From: Lutraria lutraria
Lineage: Eukaryota > Mollusca > Bivalvia > Venerida > Mactridae
Assembly: GCA_964023205.1 (NCBI GenBank)
Contig: OZ026833.1
Span: 48,176,441-48,240,440, forward strand
Length of the DNA: 64,000 nt
Reading direction: 5' to 3'
Under the pieces are notes generated by a model. That model made no database searches. It worked only from the letters and a program-made list of their open reading frames with translations, and was not told where the DNA came from. The translations under genes and the position numbers were made by a program. This document shows positions 21,837 to 34,177 of this stretch, one piece after another. Each line of letters starts with the position of its first letter. Position 1 is the first letter of the stretch.

Positions 21837-24800
21837 CTGTAACAATGAGACTTAATGTTCATGTGTTCGGTTCAACGTATGCAAATGAACAGACATCTGC
21901 ATCATTGAGTTTGGCAATAAAACTGTTGACAATTTAAGTAAGGTCGTAATGTGTCGTTAATAAGATTATTTCTTTCTTTTCTGTAAGTGTTTAAATACTA
22001 TAGGTGCAAATAATTTTATCTAATACAAGTACATACAGAATTATGATTCAATGATTGTTCTCATTGTTTGCTTTTACTAAAACGTCTGTGTTTTGCTGAA
22101 ATGCGTTTACTCTAACTGGGAAAGCTGTTTTTGATATACAATTGAAATATTTAGACTGGTGGTTTTAATTGCTTATGCAAAATTTCTGTTATATGCATAC
22201 AAAGTCTTCACAAACATTTTATATTGGTGTGAAATAGGACTAGATCTAATGACAAGACTGCTCATATAAAGATACTAATGAATTATGACTGTACGTATAT
22301 ATGTAACATATCTCTATGTCGATTAAAGTGATTTTATCATCGTGTTTATCGTACACTTATTACTTAGATAAGATACATGGCAGTAATATCAACTAAACAT
22401 TTTATTATACGTCAAAGAAATCTGATAACATTTGTTAAATTAAATGATAAACAGCAGGGTAAACCTCGAATATTTCTTGACTCATGTTCTATGGAAATTT
22501 TATCGTTGAATGTACATATTCTACGAAAGCCTGATACAATTAGACTTTGTTTGTCAAAAACCCCTACTTTGTAATGTGATATACTGCATTGTGGAGAATT
22601 AGGTACACATTGTATCAACAATGTCGTGTCTGTACGATGTATTAGCCGATTCACTTTAGACAATTGTGATTTCCCCATAAGTATATTCTTAGTGAATAGA
22701 TGCATTCGAAAATGTTGAGGTGAAATCAATTGTTGTTTTCTGACATATGGCAGTGACTACAATAGAACTTCTTAATCTTATATTCTATTCGTTGATAATA
22801 AACGTATGCCGCCAATCAACGCCCATTTATAGTCAAAAGTTTCAATTCACGATTCCAAATTTTTCTGAGATTTATTTCCGTTTCAGAATACAACACAGTG
22901 TTAAATAATTTCCTATTGCAAAAATAAAATGTATCTTATCTTGTGACACCCGAAGAACGCGTGGATTAGATTTAACAAATATAATTGCAACGATTGTTTC
23001 TATAATACAGCTAAGTGTGGATTCTTAGATCTGGAGGAGAAAACTAAACACTGTATGGAATACTGAACGTGTCTGTAGTGTTTGGTGTACGTTTAAATGT
23101 GGTAAAAGATTCGTTATGCAGAGGTATGTCCTAATGCATAACGAGAACGATACTTCACAACTTTTGAACTTGAAATATATTAATTATGATACTTGGTCTT
23201 ATAGCTTCTTATATATAAATATATAATAAATCATTGTTGTGTCCAGTGAAATGAATGTTCATATTGTAGCAGTCAGATATGGTGTGTCCCTTTTATAATA
23301 CAATAAAAGTTGATTATTTAAAGATGTACCATTCCGCCCTTCTGTGTAAATAATTGTATTGTTCCCTGAAACATTGATAAACCCTTCAGAAATTAAGTGT
23401 ACACTCGGTTACATTTGGTTGTTATCATCTATCAGTTCTCTCCGTCTTGGTGTAATAACACCATAGTATTATTACAAGACAAGTAAACCGTATGGTTGTT
23501 TAAACATTTAGCATACAGACAGTAATCGGATCGATTTGATACCTTATCTGGATTAATTTAAAATTTGAAGGGGAGTTATTGGCTGTTTATAAAATTCCAT
23601 TCCTAGATTTTTCTACTTAAATATTCATTTTGCTTTAGAGAAACTAAATAGGGACATTTATGTTTTTATCTTCTTATACCATATAAACTCATACAGTCGA
23701 GTAACCTTAAATCGTGATACCTTCGTTTTCGTTATACCGGAAATATTTACAAAAAGCTCGCGCTATACTTTGTTGAATGACGTCATACCCCGGAAGCCAA
23801 CTGCAGAGACGACAAACCGCTGTCGGCAATAAAAAAATGCTTCGAATAGCTCTTGGAAACATAAGAAAATAGTTTCCCATCTTATACTATGATAAAAGCA
23901 TGTAAAAACATATTCAATTAGTAAACCTACACCTTACATTGATTTTTCAAAAATAGCGATCTTTCTCCTAAAATTTGTTTAGCAGCTGATTGTTTACACC
24001 ATTTACAGTTACGTCATGACCTTGGATGACTGGTTCCGTGGCTGATATTTAAATAACGAAATGGAAGGAAAGGTTACCTACTTATATGGTTGGAGACACC
24101 TAAATATAATGTTTTGATACTTGTTAAAAATATCACCATGTAGTATATTGCCCGAAATACAATAAATTATCAATAAAAATATATATATTCCACCCCATCG
24201 CATCATAAGAATGTGCGAGCCACATCAAACCTAAATCTGGCATATACATTTAGAAATATATGGTACTAGATCTAGATCTAGCCCGCATCCAGCAAAATGC
24301 AGTCAGACGATATTCACCAACAATTCTATCGAAGGTATGTGAGATAGGCTATAACTGTTGATACCGAAATAAAAGATAAAATAAACTGTAAAATTTAAAA
24401 ATGTATCTAAAATAAACCCTTAAATACATAAAACTGCACGTTAAATGATATCTCTTGTTCTATTTGGCCGATTTCGTTTAATTCAGCCACTTCACTAAAC
24501 CTCACGAAAACTGTTCTACCATACTTAATGGAAGTCTCATTTTGTACACGTATGAAAATGGATGCGTCCATGAGTTAGCAAGTGAAGAATATTTTTAAAA
24601 CACATGCGAGATTATACGTGTTAAGTTGTGTTATTGATACATTGTTTTAAAATTTTGTTGGAAACAATATTGTTCTTGAGTGCCCTCGATGTTTCCTTAA
24701 CCTCGCGGAAACTGGTTACTCGAGGGTATATGGACCAACAGATGTAATTGTTTGCTCATGTTAAAACCACACCTGTATTCCGTTAGTAGACATTCTCACG

Positions 24801-25194
24801 TATGAACATTGTACCATAGTCTGATTGTAAAACAACATTGCGTGATAGTTTCTATATTTGAGAATTCGTCTAATTCAGAGTGTGGCAGTACGAAATTTGC
24901 AACATATTTTAAGTAAAATGATTTTTATTTTTTAGTAAAGAGGTCGCAAAGGACAAAAAAAGTGAATTCCGAAAGACTGAAATTTGTGGATTTTACTTCT
25001 ATTTCTTTCTATTACTTTAGTGTTGTGAAGAACATAACTGAAATATCTGGATTACATTTCAACAAATAATTTAAAATGGCAAGGTACACGAGACGCGTGG
25101 ACAATATTGTGCTCGTAATTACGTTGTTTTTTTATGTGGTAGTTACGTAACGTCTGAAACAACAACAGTACAACATCAAAACACGCAGAAGCAA
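21837..25194. other. intergenic or upstream intron of gene A
   Basis: AT-rich sequence with no convincing exon. A first exon with signal peptide for gene A would be expected here or further right but I could not find one. The open frame at 22412-22729 lacks splice support. TGACGTCA occurs near 23778. Confidence 0.4.
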
Positions 25195-26418
25195 GAATGT
25201 TCAACACAAGCACCACAAAATTTAACACACGTACCACATAATTCAACACAAGCACCACAAAATTCAACACACGTACCACAAAATTCAACACAAGCACCAC
25301 AAAATTCTACACACGTACCACTAAATTTAACACACGTACCACAAAATTCAACACACGTACCACAAAATTGAAAACACGTACCTCAAAATTCAACACACGT
25401 ACCACAAAATTCAACACAAGCACCACAAAATACAATACACGTACCACAAAATGTAACACACGTACCACAAAATTCAACACAAGCACCACAAAATTCAACA
25501 CAAGCACCACAAAATTCAACACACGTACCACAAAATTCAACACAAGCACCACAAAATTCAACACACGTACAACAAAATTCAACACACGTACCACAAAATT
25601 CAACACAAGCACCACAAAATTCAACACACGAACCACAAAATTCAACACACGTACCACAAAATTCAACACAAGCTGCACAAAATTCACCACACGTACCACA
25701 AAATTCAACGCAAGCACCACAAAATTCAACAAAAGCACCACAAAATTGAACACACGTACCACAAAATTCAACACACGTACCACACAATTCAACACACGTA
25801 CCACAAAATTCAACACACGTACCACATAATTCAACACAAGCACCACAAAATTCAACACACGTACCACAAAATTCAACACACGTACCACAAAATTCAACAC
25901 AAGCACCACACAATTCAACACAAGCCCAACAAACTTCAACACAAGCACCACAAAATTCAACACACGTACCACAAAATTCAACACAAGCACCACAAAATTC
26001 AACACACGTACCACAAAATTCAACACAAGCACCACAAAATTCTACACACGTACCACTAAATTTAACACGCGTACCACAAAATTCAACACAAGCACCACAA
26101 AATTCTACACACGTACCACTAAATTTAACACACGTACCACAAAATTCAACACACGTACCACAAAATTCAACACAAGCACCACAAAATTCAATACAAGCAC
26201 TACAAAATTCAACACAAGCACCACAAAATTCAACACAAGCACCACAATATTCAACACACGTACCACAAAATTCAACACACGTACCTCAAAATTCAACACA
26301 AGCACCACAAAATTCAACTCAAGCGCCATAAGATTCAACACAAGCACCACAAAATTCAACACACGTACCACAAAATTCAACACACGTACCACAAAATTCA
26401 ACTCAAGCACCACAAAAT
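25195..26418. repeat. 21-bp minisatellite with two alternating unit types
   Basis: About 58 tandem units of 21 bp contain either ACACACGTACCACAAAATTC or ACACAAGCACCACAAAATTC, differing at two bases. Because 21 is a multiple of three and units lack stops, long frames open on both strands (for example FVVRVLN repeats on minus, TRTTKFN on plus). These are repeat artefacts. A higher-order block containing CACTAAATTTAACAC recurs near 25320, 26050 and 26115. Confidence 0.95.
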
Positions 26419-27326
26419 AACAGATAATGATAACATTTTATGATAATAATGAAGATAAAAAATGAGGAGACAAAACAAACTCGTCGTTGAAACTGGAGTA
26501 ACAAACTCAAATGTAGGAAACGACGAAAGTGAAGCGTCAAATAGAACGGGTGATGAAATAGATAAATGTTTAATGGTATAGATATATTGACAGATGAATA
26601 AAATGTCGAACAAAAAAAATACAGAATAGCGGTCGTTTGAACAAATTCATTCTGCTCATAAAAATGTCACTTGTAAAATTAGCTGTTCACTTGATACAAA
26701 CATTAAGAAACAGATATCTAGCACACGCAGAGAACCCGAATTTGAATAAATAAACGTGATATTAATGGTTTTTATTCATATCTATGACCACGTGTCTGTC
26801 TCCTGAACATATCAACATTGTTTGTACTGCCTGATTGTGTACAAATCCAGCGTTTGAGGAGTATGTTTTATTTGGGTCTATAAATTGTCTTACAGCCTTA
26901 CATAACTAGCCAACTGTCGTAATGTTCAGATATCTAGTTAAACCAAGCTATTTATACCATTTATTACACCGTATAAATAAGGTTTATTTAGTGAAGTTGG
27001 AATCTAAATCTAAGATCTTAGTACCAGTTGTTTTTGAACATTTTTTTATTTTCTTAATGACTAAAAATAGATACTCGAGTATTTAATATAATGAATTAAG
27101 ACTGTACACGACAAAAAATCTTCCACATTCTTTAATCAAAACCAAAATTCATACCCCCATACTACATTGGCTTTAAAGTGGCAATACTAGTTTAGAGCTA
27201 AACATCTAGTATGTGTCATAACAAGATGTGTGCTTTAGCATTCATTATAGCCAGGATTACATAATACAACGTCCTTAATTATAATTTCCCAATTTCCTTT
27301 TGTATTTTTCTGTATTAAATGATGAG
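26419..27326. other. intergenic, no gene seen
   Basis: AT-rich spacer between two minisatellites. No exon, palindrome or element was recognised. Confidence 0.5.
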
Positions 27327-28380
27327 TATTTACTGTGTGATGATTGTTGTATTTACTGTGTGATGCTTGTTGTATTTACTGTGTGATGATTGTTGTATTT
27401 ACTATGTGATGATTGTTGTATTTACTGTGTGATGATTGTTGTATTTACTGTGTGATGATTGTTGTATTTACTGTGTGATGATTGTTGTATTTACTGTGTG
27501 ATGATTGTTGTATTTACTGTGTGATGATTGTTGTATTTACTGTGTGATGATTGTTGTATTTACTGTGTGATGATTGTTGTATTTACTGTGTGATGATTGT
27601 TGTATTTACTGTGTGATGATTGTTGTATTTACTGTGTGATGATTGTTGTATGTACTATGTGATGATTGTTGTATTTACTGTGTGATGATTGTTGTATTTA
27701 CTATGTGATGATTGTTGTATTTACTGTGTGATGATTGTTGTATTTACTATGTGATGATTGTTGTATTTACTATGTGATGATTGTTGTATTTACTATGTGA
27801 TGATTGTTGTATTTACTGTGTGATGATTGTTGTATTTACTGTGTGATGATTGTTGTATTTACTGTGTGATGATTGTTGTATTTACTATGTGATGATTGTT
27901 GTATTTACTGTGTGATGATTGTTGTATTTACTGTGTGATGATTGTTGTATTTACTGTGTGATGATTGTTGTATTTACTATGTGATGATTGTTGTATTTAC
28001 TGTGTGATGATTGTTGTATTTACTGTGTGATGATTGTTGTATTTACTATGTGATGATTGTTGTATTTACTGTGTGATGATTGTTGTATTTACTGTGTGAT
28101 GATTGTTGTATTTACTATGTGATGATTGTTGTATTTACTGTGTGATGATTGTTGTATTTACTGTGTGATGATTGTTGTATTTACTGTGTGATGATTGTTG
28201 TATTTACTGTGTGATGATTGTTGTATTTACTGTGTGATGATTGTTGTATTTACTGTGTGATGATTGTTGTATTTACTATGTGATGATTGTTGTATTTACT
28301 GTGTGCTGATTGTTGTATTTACTGTGTGATGATTGTTGTATTTACTTTTTGATGATTGTTGTATTTACTATGTGATGATG
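27327..28380. repeat. 23-bp minisatellite
   Basis: About 46 tandem copies of a 23-bp unit with core GTATTTACTGTGTGATGATT. A G/A change (TGTGTGATG versus TATGTGATG) creates two unit types in irregular order. The array is very homogeneous, which indicates recent expansion or gene-conversion-like homogenisation. Confidence 0.95.
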
Positions 28381-28920
28381 ACCGTGTATAGCGCTACAGC
28401 TGTATTAATAAAACAAAGATTAGTGAAAAAATGGTACCGAATTTCTACACCTCCGTTAAGTGGTCACCTGTCTTAAGCAGCCAGTTCTTCTTATTATTAT
28501 AGTTATTTCCCTTGACTGGCTGCTTATCACGGGTCGGACTGTAGTAATAAAACCCGATATTCACGTAAAACTCAACATTTACATTAAACGTGTGAGAAAG
28601 ATAGATTATAATAATCTACTACTGGACCGGACTGAAGCCATAAAAAAAGTTTTTCAAGTCATTAAGTATCGATTCTCAACGGCTGATTTCTTCTAATATA
28701 CAATCAAATGTTTTATACTTTCGAAAGTGCGTTCTGTATATAATGTCGACATTGAACCAAATGTTGGTCATTTTCGAAACTTCTGAGCTCTTCATAGTGG
28801 TTAAATATAGATATTGCATCAAATATTCCATGTATACTTTAAGAGTGTCAAATATTTGTAAATGACATCGACACTGAACCAAATAATTAACTGTGAACAA
28901 TGTACACAAAATGTGGCCAC
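28381..28920. other. spacer between minisatellites
   Basis: Two open frames (28460-28696 plus and 28676-28909 minus) have no splice or homology support. No gene is called. Confidence 0.4.
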
Positions 28921-29570
28921 TCTATTAATACATAATATGGACAGTGTATACATAGTATGAACACTGTATACATGATATGAACGCTGTATACACTATATGA
29001 ACACTGTATACATTATACGAACACGAGATACATAAAGTGAACACTTTATACATAAAGTGAACATTGTATACACTATACATAAAGTTAACACTGTATGCAC
29101 TTTACATAAAGTTAACACTGTATGCACTATACATAAAGTTAACACTGTATGCACTATACATAAAGTTAACACTGTATGCACTATACATAAAGTTAACACT
29201 GTATGCACTATACATAAAGTTAACACTGTATACACTACACATAAAGTTAACACTGTATGCACTATACATAAAGTGAACACTGTATACACTATACATAAAG
29301 TTAACACTGTATGCACTATACAGAAAGATAACACTGTATACACTATACATAAAGTGAACATTGTATACACTATACATAAAGTAAACACTGTATACACTAT
29401 ACATAAAGTGAACATTGTATACACTATACATAAAGTGAACACTGTATACACTATACATAAAGTGAACATTGTATACATAAAGTGAACATTGTATACATAA
29501 AGTGAACACTGTATAACACTATACATAAATGAACATTGTATACACTACATGAACACTGTATATGTTACTT
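28921..29570. repeat. 27-bp minisatellite
   Basis: A homogeneous core (about 29050-29475) of 27-bp units with motif ACACTGTATGCACTATACAT then AAAGT is flanked on both sides by shorter degenerate units (ACACTGTATACAT). GTATAC palindromes recur. Overlapping long frames on both strands follow from the 27-bp period and are not genes. Confidence 0.95.
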
Positions 29571-30680
29571 GAGAATTTTATTAAAGAATTTGAACTAACG
29601 AATTAACAATTTGAAGAGTAGAATTTAGAATATAGGTCAGAGTCTTTTTTCTGAAACGTGTTGATGAGTATATCTAAAGTCAAGCATCACAAGTCTTCAA
29701 TCCCTGAAAAATAAATCATATCTAGTTTGTAATAGAATCAGATACAACTTACATATTCACATTATCTCTACATGAGTAGATGATCCGTCACAGACCTCAC
29801 GACATAGAAATGTATTTACCAAGGGAGGAAACCCGTCTATCTAATCGTATGAGATTTTCAAAGGTGACCTCCCTTGAATTAGTTATGCAGAATATCAAAA
29901 TTTATTTTGGCCTACAATTTATGAAATGTTTACTATTAGAGACACAGAGAAATGTATGTAGGGCTATATAGCTACAAATGGTGTATTTATTTTACATATC
30001 AATAATAATCATGGATTTTCATCAAGTATTGAGATTGATAGATCATAAAATGATACACACGTCTGGTTCCCAGTTACAATGAACGGTTGACGCGATATCA
30101 TGTATGTGACGAAATATAACATGCACTTAAATATCATTAAAACTAATCACTCACGTGTAATTTAAGACAGAAATATTCATTATTGTAGCATTTCATGGAC
30201 ATATATGTCTTCATATTAATTTGTATCAATCTGATACAACATTAATTTGATAAAAAAATATGTGAAGCAGACAGAGCGTCTACACCACTAGTATCACCAG
30301 TGTCTTATTATATGATATTATCTGATGTGAAATACTTAAAACAGGAAAAATGACAAAATACTGACTATTGAATGCTTGATGTATTTATATGTTTGTCTGA
30401 CGATACAGTTTTGCCAGACAGTGGATGACACATAATAACATTATAATTTGATAGATGGGTAATGTTTAAACTGATCATATTTCAAATTGTATGGTTTTTT
30501 TCGAGATATTTAAAGCGTTAAAAGTACGAAGCTTCGTATTATTTTACATGTAAATTATTAATTGTTTTCATTCTAAATGTAATAGTAGAATACAGTAATT
30601 ACAGTAACAGTAATACCGCCAGAAACTGTTTAATTTTTTTATACAGAAAAGTTAATTTATAATGGTTAGTGACTATGTAG
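29571..30680. other. intergenic, no gene seen
   Basis: AT-rich spacer. The 63-codon frame at 29780-29971 has no support. No repeats recognised. Confidence 0.45.
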
Positions 30681-30682
30681 AC

Positions 30683-31028
30683 CTCGTCCAGATGTAAGTC
30701 AGTACCGGAAGTCAATCCTAGGTTGCCCAGATGTCAGTCAGTACCGGAAGTCAATCCTAGGTTGCCCAGATGTCAGTCAGTACCGGAAGTCAATCCTAGG
30801 TTACCAAGATGTCAGTCAGTACCAGAAGTCAATCCTAGGTTGCCAAGATGTCAGTCAGTACCGGAAGTCAATCCTAGGTTGCCCAGATGTCAGTCAGTAC
30901 CGGAAGTCAATCCTAGGTTGCCCAGATGTCAGTCAGTACCGGAAGTCAATCCTAGGTTGCCCAGATGTCAGTCAGTACCGGAAGTCAATCCTAGGTTGCC
31001 CAGATGTCAGTCAGTACCGGAAGTCAAC
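30683..31028. repeat. 39-bp minisatellite just downstream of the microprotein gene
   Basis: About nine tandem copies of a 39-bp unit (core CAGATGTCAGTCAGTACCGG, joined by CCTAGGTTG). Units are nearly identical. The 128-codon plus-strand frame at 30723-31109 is produced by the 13-residue period. The array lies about 150 bases past the stop codon of the gene at 31178, so it may be in its 3' UTR. Confidence 0.92.
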
Positions 31029-31177
31029 TCAAAGTCTTTTCAAGTGTCAACGAGTCTGCTGATCACTAACGCTGATGTTACAAGACAACACGTTTATAAG
31101 ACAGAATAAAACATTTATAAACTCAATACGATGTATCAGTGTATAAGTATATAATATCAGAATACACTTACCATCAG

Positions 31178-31291
31178 TTAGTTTCTCAAACAATGAACTA
31201 ACCACACCATGACTGAAGCAGCGACCATCGTCCAGATCATCGGCTGATTATAACTCATAGCACTGGACCACATACTTTCATCATGGTTTTC
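31178..31291 (-). CDS. microprotein last coding exon: membrane helix
   Basis: The exon encodes ENHDESMWSSAMSYNQP, the helix from MIWTMV to VHCL, then RN and TAA (31178-31180). Acidic residues on the outside and a single Arg after the helix fit a type I topology. Four bases after the stop is a consensus donor (GATG|GTAAGT), so the 3' UTR may contain an intron. Confidence 0.75.
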   Translation of the reverse strand, partial: ENHDESMWSSAMSYNQPMIWTMVAASVMVWLVHCLRN

Positions 31292-33008
31292 CTTCATGAA
31301 AAAGAAACGTTGTTATAACACACTTGACTAAGACAGTACATGTAAGCCGTATTTTATTCAACAATTTGCTCTCAATTATAAAATGAAAAACTCTACATTG
31401 TAAATGCTTTGATAACCTATTTCTATGTTTCTGTTTGTTTTAGCTGAAGTGTTACTGTAGTGAATAATAGATATGTTTTGTATTTTTGGTATAAACAGTA
31501 CTAATTAAATAACTAAGTACTTTGATGTTAAACTTGTATTAACATGTTAGGAGTTAGTCTGCTCTGACTAGTTGGGTGCTACTGTTCAATGTTCATTCAT
31601 TATGTATATTTTTTTTTCTTTCGTTTTAAATAAATCAATTCAATTTACACACTTATAGCATATATCATACAATGTTATTATACATTATTATCACGATTCA
31701 TGAAATATTAGAAACAATTCAGTTAAAAATCTAATACATTATGTCACATAAATATATACAAGTTTTTAAATTCGTGATTATTATGTTTTTATAACATAGA
31801 ATAAAAGACTTTTTTCAAGTGACGATCAATTTAATTAATGCATTTTGCATGAGCTGACAAGGGTGCGAGTTGCGTGAGGTATGTGTTGACAAGGGTGCGA
31901 GTTGGGTGAGTTATGAGTTGGCAAGGGTGCGAGTTGGGTGAGGTATAAGTTGACAAGGACGCGAGTTGGGTGAAATATGAGTTGACAAGGGTGCGAGTTG
32001 GGTGAGGTATGAGTTTACAGTAAACCGTCAGCGTACCTCTAGCTAACCAGTTTGTCTATGAGTGGGCCGAAACCACATTAAAACGTCATTACCGGACTGG
32101 AATTTAAACACACGATTACAAGAAACGGTCATGACGAAGGAAATCCGATTTCTGTATAAGTGTTGTATCTGTGTATGCGACAACTTTTATCGCTAAAACA
32201 GTGAATTTATACATACTAGTATATATCAATGTTGTTAGTTCTAGTCTAGTGGGTAAATGTCCTTAGGCAAATTATAACTTCATTTGAATTAATTTGTAAA
32301 CTTTTGAACTTTAATAAAAAATACATCAAACATAGACACGGGTGAATATTTCTAACGACCAATTTCACAACAGATAAACAACCATACACAGAAGTCATGC
32401 AGTTTTAATAGTTGTGAAAGAAAGCTTGCAAGGAAAATATCAATGGGTTTAAGGAAATGTTCACCAGTTCAGTCAATTTTCAAACATACATACTATAGTG
32501 AATGAATTAACAACTACAAGATATCGCAAATAAATCCAGCATCAAATATTTATTACTTACCCATTTATCATCATCATGTCCATCAGCAAACACTACCGCT
32601 GAAATAAGTTTTTACATAATTGTTTACGTATTCAACAAATTCTATTCCAAGTCAAAGTTTGATAGGTATTTAGCTTTCTCAAATATAAACGTCAATAGAT
32701 GTAGGCAATATTTACATTCGTAAAAGAAAGTAGCAGTCAATGTATAATTGATAACCCTTTATATTTGCTCACGATCTTACATCTCGCTTCTATCAGGGTC
32801 ACTTAAATAGAAATTGAAGGGCTCAGCTTCTATTGAAAAATAACTAACCTGAACCATAACTAAATGTGCTCTCCTATACATAATGTAACATGATCGGGGA
32901 AATGAGCAGTATTTCGCAATTTATCGTCAAATTTAGCCAGTACTAAGTTAACTTTTTTAAAAAATGCTTACCTAACAGCGAGATAAAGGCGAACAATTGG
33001 GCAAACAT
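31178..33008 (-). CDS. 62-residue signal-peptide/transmembrane microprotein gene (three coding exons)
   Basis: Coding exons are 32972-33008, 32561-32598 and 31178-31291, all with consensus sites (GTAAGC, GTAAGT; acceptors TTTCAG and TGAAG) and matching phases. The product starts MFAQLFAFISLLAVVFA, a textbook signal peptide. An acidic stretch DGHDDDKWENHDES follows, then MIWTMVAASVMVWLVHCL, a membrane helix, and RN at the C-terminus. The mature chain would be about 45 residues, a type I single-pass membrane or vesicle peptide. I do not recognise a family. A non-coding first exon probably ends at 33321. Single-frame splicing across three exons with a signal peptide and helix makes chance unlikely. 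Confidence 0.75.
31856..32014. repeat. 32-bp tandem repeat, five copies
   Basis: Five tandem units containing GACAAGGGTGCGAGTTGGGT and GAGGTATGAGTT lie within the second intron of the microprotein gene. Units differ by a few substitutions. Confidence 0.9.
32561..32598 (-). CDS. microprotein middle exon: acidic segment
   Basis: A 38-nt exon between TTTCAG and GTAAGT encodes the last residues of the signal peptide (VVFA) and DGHDDDKW. It enters in phase 1 and leaves in phase 0, joining both neighbours in frame. Confidence 0.75.
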
Positions 33009-33030
33009 TGTTTTTTTTTTCAAAGTAGAC
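32972..33030 (-). CDS. microprotein start exon: signal peptide
   Basis: The exon runs from a strong acceptor (GCTTTTCAG at 33031 side) to a GTAAGC donor. ATG is at 33006-33008, giving MFAQLFAFISLL before the intron. The 22 bases 5' of the ATG are leader. Confidence 0.75.
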
Positions 33031-33320
33031 CTGAAAAGCAGATTTTTTGATAATTTACATAGATTAATGTTAACTCACGTTGTATTAAGTATGATAAAAT
33101 GAACATAGAACTTCACCGTAACGTAAGATGTTTACTTATTTATGTTCACAAATTTGACCACTTAAGTGTTACTGATTCAAATACGTATACATGTACATGC
33201 ATTTCAAAGTATCAATCACCCCGGTATAAAAGTGAATCGTTCAAGTTTTAAAAATGAAGAAAATTGTAAAAGGTTTGAAATGCAATTAAATAAATATCTA
33301 AACAGAATTGTAAAACTTAC

Positions 33321-33410
33321 TTCTAACCGTCTTCGTTGATATCCAGCCGGGGTTTGACCGACGTAAAATTAAGCTATTCTATTCTATCACGGGTAGGTAG
33401 TCGGGTTCTC
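33321..33410 (-). other. probable non-coding first exon of the microprotein gene
   Basis: A consensus donor (TTAGAA|GTAAGT) at 33321 on the minus strand precedes the acceptor at 33031. The upstream sequence is locally GC-richer (CCCCGGCTGG). The 5' boundary is unknown; 33410 is a guess. Confidence 0.4.
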
Positions 33411-34177
33411 CTTCGCTGCACAATTTTGTAAAACCTCATTTGAAGTATTTTGAAATGTTTAAACTGGTTTCGTAAGTGTCTAGTACGTGTATTTTAATTA
33501 GGATATCTTCAACCCAAACATCTTATAACCTAACTAAAGACCAACCCGATTTTTGAAACCTTACTGCGTAATTTCGCATCTTCTGGAGGCACTACTTTAA
33601 TATACGTAAAATTAAACAAATTTTAGTCGAGCAATAAAGATGCAATAAATTATTGACATCACACATTCAATATCTATTTTACAATAACTGTAATCAAGGA
33701 ATACTATTTGTACAAATAGTTAAAAAGAAAATTTTAGCAAGGTTACAAAGACTTATATACAATGTAGCATACATTCGTCCATTAACAGTTTTACAGTGAA
33801 ACATGAAAAGTCAAAGGAAAGAGTTATATGTGATCCCTGGTGTAGTCCTGACTAGGAGATCTCAGAATTATTGTACAAATTATTACGAAAGATACTAGTA
33901 GGCCTAGCGGGTTACATGTCTAATATCTACTGTATGGAAAGCCAGAGTACACTCCGAACTAATACTATAATGTTCTATATAAATTCATGTTTGTCCATCT
34001 ACGTTGGGGAATTATACGAATTTCCGACATAGAAGAACCAGAATTTCGGACTTCATAATTATTATCATACCTCGGGGTAGAACTTATTACTACCACGGCA
34101 ATTTTTTTACCGACGCAGAAGAAATGTTTCCGTGGTTGGATATAATTCAATGTTCGGCGAAATAAGAATAGCTATAG
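33411..34177. other. intergenic, no gene seen
   Basis: Spacer between the microprotein gene's 5' end and the stop codon of the AGMO-like exons. The minus frame at 33965-34150 has no support. Confidence 0.4.

Noticed and set aside
25307..26035. 242-codon minus frame and 153/176-codon overlapping frames
   Set aside because: All are products of the 21-bp tandem unit, open on both strands at once, with 7-residue periodic translations.
27327..28380. CRISPR-like array
   Set aside because: Units are contiguous tandem repeats without unique spacers, in a eukaryotic context.
28993..29526. Several 135-177 codon frames on both strands
   Set aside because: They follow the 27-bp array period; no splice signals or non-repetitive sequence.
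30723..31109. 128-codon plus frame with a 13-residue repeat
   Set aside because: It is the 39-bp minisatellite read in one frame; the unit is nearly identical at DNA level with no codon bias.
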